From Parascardovia denticolens DSM 10105 = JCM 12538 (GTDB lineage: Bacteria; Actinomycetota; Actinomycetes; Actinomycetales; Bifidobacteriaceae), in contig NZ_AP012333.1 in NCBI RefSeq assembly GCF_001042675.1, positions 1 to 64,000 on the forward strand: a DNA stretch of 64,000 bases, given 5' to 3'. The notes beneath the pieces were generated by a model, which was not told the origin of the DNA, ran no database searches, and saw only the letters and a program-made list of their open reading frames with translations. The position numbers and the translations under genes are program-made. Every line of letters begins with the position of its first letter. Positions within the stretch are counted from its first letter, which is position 1. Below are positions 61,766-64,000 of this stretch, in pieces.

Positions 61766-62719
61766 ATGTCGAAGAAAAAGCACAGGGATCGGTCGTGGGC
61801 TCCGGCTCCGCCAGCTTTGCCTTGCCCGGTGACGGACGGCCATACTCATATCATCTCTGTGGAGGGTTTCGCGGCCGAAATGGACCGGCAGGCCCGAGAG
61901 CGGGGGATGGAGCCGGTCCCGGTTTATGATCCCGACCAGATTTTGGATCAGGCAGCGGCCGTCGGCGTCACGCGGATCATTGACGTGGGCTGCGAGCTGC
62001 CTCACCTGCAGGACGCCATCGACCTGGCCTTGGCTCATCCCGGTCAGGTCTGGGCCGGCATCGCCATCCATCCCAACGAGGCCGTTCTGCATGGGCATCG
62101 AGGGGCTGTTGGGCCGGACGGTCTGGAACTGGCGTATAAGCCTTGGCACGAGGTCCTTTTTGATGAGGCCCTGGCCCAGGTGGGAAAACTGGCGAAAGCC
62201 CATCCCCGGCAGGTGGTGGTCGTCGGCGAGACCGGCCTGGATTATTTCCGCACAGGCGAACAGGCCCGCGACTACCAACGGCAGGCCTTCCGCGACCATA
62301 TAGCCCTGGCCAAAGAACTGGGCTTGCCCCTGCAGATTCATGACCGGAACGCCCATCAGGACGTGGTCGATATCCTCCTCAAAGACGGAGCCCCCCAAGG
62401 CACTGTTTTCCACTCCTACTCGGCCGGACCTGAGATCGCCGCTCTGGCCAAGGAGAAGGGTTGGTATCTGAGCTTTTCCGGCACCGTTTCCTATAAGGGC
62501 AATGACTCCATCCGCCAGGCTTTGAGAACGATTGACCTGGACCATGTCCTGGTGGAGACGGACGCCCCCTATTTGACCCCCATGCCTTACCGTGGCCGGA
62601 CCAACGCCCCTTACCTGATCCCTTACACCCTGCAAGCCATGGGGCAGACGCTGGACCTGCCGGTCGGGATCCTGGCTTCACGGATCGAGGCCAACGTCCA
62701 TCGCCTGTATGGGATCTGA
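61766..62719 (+). CDS. tatD: TatD-family metal-dependent hydrolase/DNase
   Basis: The 317-residue protein has metal-binding residues in TDGHTH (H26, H28), the conserved GETGLDYFR, QIHDRNAHQD and VETDAPYLTP, all typical of TatD nucleases. It probably acts as a 3'-5' DNase in repair or DNA turnover. The N-terminal 20 residues are basic and proline-rich. ATG 61766 follows AAAGGCAAGG and is 17 bases after trpS, so the two are likely cotranscribed. Confidence 0.93.
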   Translation: MSKKKHRDRSWAPAPPALPCPVTDGHTHIISVEGFAAEMDRQARERGMEPVPVYDPDQILDQAAAVGVTRIIDVGCELPHLQDAIDLALAHPGQVWAGIAIHPNEAVLHGHRGAVGPDGLELAYKPWHEVLFDEALAQVGKLAKAHPRQVVVVGETGLDYFRTGEQARDYQRQAFRDHIALAKELGLPLQIHDRNAHQDVVDILLKDGAPQGTVFHSYSAGPEIAALAKEKGWYLSFSGTVSYKGNDSIRQALRTIDLDHVLVETDAPYLTPMPYRGRTNAPYLIPYTLQAMGQTLDLPVGILASRIEANVHRLYGI

Positions 62720-62873
62720 TCGGGATTTTCCCTACGGATCGGGCCCTTCCTCCCCTTTTTGTGTGTCTGTGGTGATAAGCTTGCACGTTGCACTGCCCAT
62801 GCCCATGAGAGTGGACACGGAATAAGACTTGAATGCGAACGCGATACATAGTAATGACGAGAAAGGATCCACT

Positions 62874-64000
62874 GTGGCAAGTGGTGTGAACGACGAGTCA
62901 GGAAGTATGCACGAAGATCCCCATGCCGGCCTCAGACAGTTGGTCCAAGACACCAACCAGGTCGAGAAGGCAGCAGAGGAAGCGGCCGAGAAGGCAGCCG
63001 GGAACGTCGCCAAACAGGAATCCGACCAGATTGCGGACGGAGACAGGAAGAAGAAGATCTCTCCCGCTTCCAAGGAGGCAAAATCCCCGGAAGTGGCCGC
63101 CGCCTTGGACGAGACCGGGCCCATCATCCCGGCCGAACACATCGTGACCGGGCCGGAAGTCTCCAAAGAGGCCATTCCGGAAGAGGAGATCCTGGAAAGG
63201 CGGAAGGCCAAAGAGGAAGCGGCCAAATCCGCTCAAAAGAAGAAGAACACGGCCCGTACCCCCTTGGGTCGGTGGTGGCAGAAGATCCAATCCTCCCCCG
63301 ACAAAGTGTCTTTGGGCATGTGCATCGTCACCATGGGCGTGGTCTATGGGGACATCGGCACTTCCCCCCTCTACATGGCCCAATCGTTCGTGTCCGGCCA
63401 GGGAGGGCTCAAGCATGTGGACGCCGTCTCCGTCTACGGCCTCCTGTCTTTGGTCTTCTGGTCGGTGACCCTGATCACCACCGTCAAATACGTCCTCATC
63501 GCCATGCGGATCGATAACCGCGGGGAAGGCGGCATCTTCGCCCTGTACTCCATGGTCAAGCGTTTCGCCAAATGGTTATGGATTCCGGCCATGGTCGGCG
63601 GGGCGGCCTTCCTGGCCGATTCCGTCCTGACCCCGGCCGTCTCCATCTCCTCGGCCGTTGAAGGTCTCAGGTCCCTTTCGGCCATATCCGGCATCTTCGA
63701 GGAAAGCCCCAACCTGACCTTGGTCATCACCGTGGTCATCATCGTCATCCTCTTCGCCTTCCAATCCAAGGGAACGGAACGCATCGGCCGCGTCTTCGGC
63801 ATGGTGGTGGCCCTCTGGTTCACCTTCATGGCCGTGGTCGGGGTCATCGCCATCGGCAAGGACTGGTCCATCTTCCAGGCTCTGAATCCCTGGTATGGCT
63901 TGAAATTCCTCATGAACTTGGATGGCAATAACCGCGCCGGCGTCGCCATCATGGGCACCGTCTTCCTGGCCACCACCGGCGCCGAAGCCCTCTACTCCGA
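62874..64000 (+). CDS. kup: Kup potassium uptake protein, 3' end beyond window
   Basis: The reading frame is open to the window end and encodes at least 375 residues. A charged cytoplasmic N-terminal extension of about 140 residues (rich in E, K and A) precedes the Kup core, which begins near residue 150 with MGVVYGDIGTSPLYMA. Further Kup motifs follow: RIDNRGEGGIFALYSM and ADSVLTPAVSISSAVEGL. It imports K+ with H+. GTG 62874 follows GAAAGGA. The 154-base gap upstream shows no recognisable riboswitch. The long N-terminal extension is unusual compared with E. coli Kup. Confidence 0.92.
   Translation, partial: MASGVNDESGSMHEDPHAGLRQLVQDTNQVEKAAEEAAEKAAGNVAKQESDQIADGDRKKKISPASKEAKSPEVAAALDETGPIIPAEHIVTGPEVSKEAIPEEEILERRKAKEEAAKSAQKKKNTARTPLGRWWQKIQSSPDKVSLGMCIVTMGVVYGDIGTSPLYMAQSFVSGQGGLKHVDAVSVYGLLSLVFWSVTLITTVKYVLIAMRIDNRGEGGIFALYSMVKRFAKWLWIPAMVGGAAFLADSVLTPAVSISSAVEGLRSLSAISGIFEESPNLTLVITVVIIVILFAFQSKGTERIGRVFGMVVALWFTFMAVVGVIAIGKDWSIFQALNPWYGLKFLMNLDGNNRAGVAIMGTVFLATTGAEALYS

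Noticed and set aside
62720-62873. Riboswitch for c-di-AMP upstream of kup
   Set aside because: The gap is short and shows none of the conserved ydaO-type blocks.

Overview
The window starts exactly at the dnaA start codon and carries the classic actinobacterial origin-proximal order dnaA, oriC, dnaN, recF, DUF721, gyrB, gyrA, DUF3566 protein. High GC, C-ending codons, tandem GH3 beta-glucosidases, an unlinked MsmK-type sugar ATPase, a DUF3073 protein, a DUF4032 protein and a ThrE exporter point to a member of the Bifidobacteriaceae, most likely Bifidobacterium. The species cannot be read from the sequence.

Layout. 1-11.1 kb: replication initiation and DNA gyrase, all on the + strand, closed by a strong terminator. 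11.4-19 kb: carbohydrate region with a broken, circularly permuted, membrane-anchored GH3 gene, an intact conventional GH3 enzyme, a GtrA-like membrane protein and a GT2 glycosyltransferase. 19-21.3 kb: two zinc-ribbon membrane proteins on the - strand. 21.4-25 kb: accessory island with an LXG-like large protein, a GT-rich membrane-anchored protein that shares a C-terminal module with it, and two small helical proteins resembling LXG partner proteins. 25-27.4 kb: a flavodoxin-fold oxidoreductase, a badly decayed ABC exporter and a tRNA-Thr(TGT). 27.6-33.8 kb: DsbA-like protein, Ser/Thr kinase, MsmK, DUF4032 protein. 33.8-35 kb: toxin-antitoxin pair with a PIN toxin and a clear promoter/operator. 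35-46.7 kb: RlmB, a CPBP protease, then a seven-gene iron-uptake cluster (FTR1, P19, DUF2318, two FtsX-like permeases, ATPase, FMN-binding lipoprotein) divergent from apbE. 46.9-64 kb: P-type cation ATPase, LacI regulator, hydrolases, PAP2 phosphatase, dCTP deaminase, FtsY, MATE, ThrE, DUF3073, TrpS, TatD and the 5' part of kup.

How the genes work together. ApbE can attach FMN to the secreted FMN-binding lipoprotein, giving the FTR1/P19 iron system its own extracytoplasmic flavoprotein. The GtrA-like protein and GT2 enzyme may feed lipid-linked sugar to the envelope. The LXG-like island looks like an effector operon with its partners placed after rather than before the effector; no secretion machinery is encoded in the window.

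The most interesting signals are the LXG-like island with its 56-bp near-identical repeat encoding a shared C-terminal module, the flavinylation-linked iron locus, the multiply broken inverted-domain GH3 gene, and a group of apparently leaderless genes whose -10 box lies 6-7 nt before the start codon.
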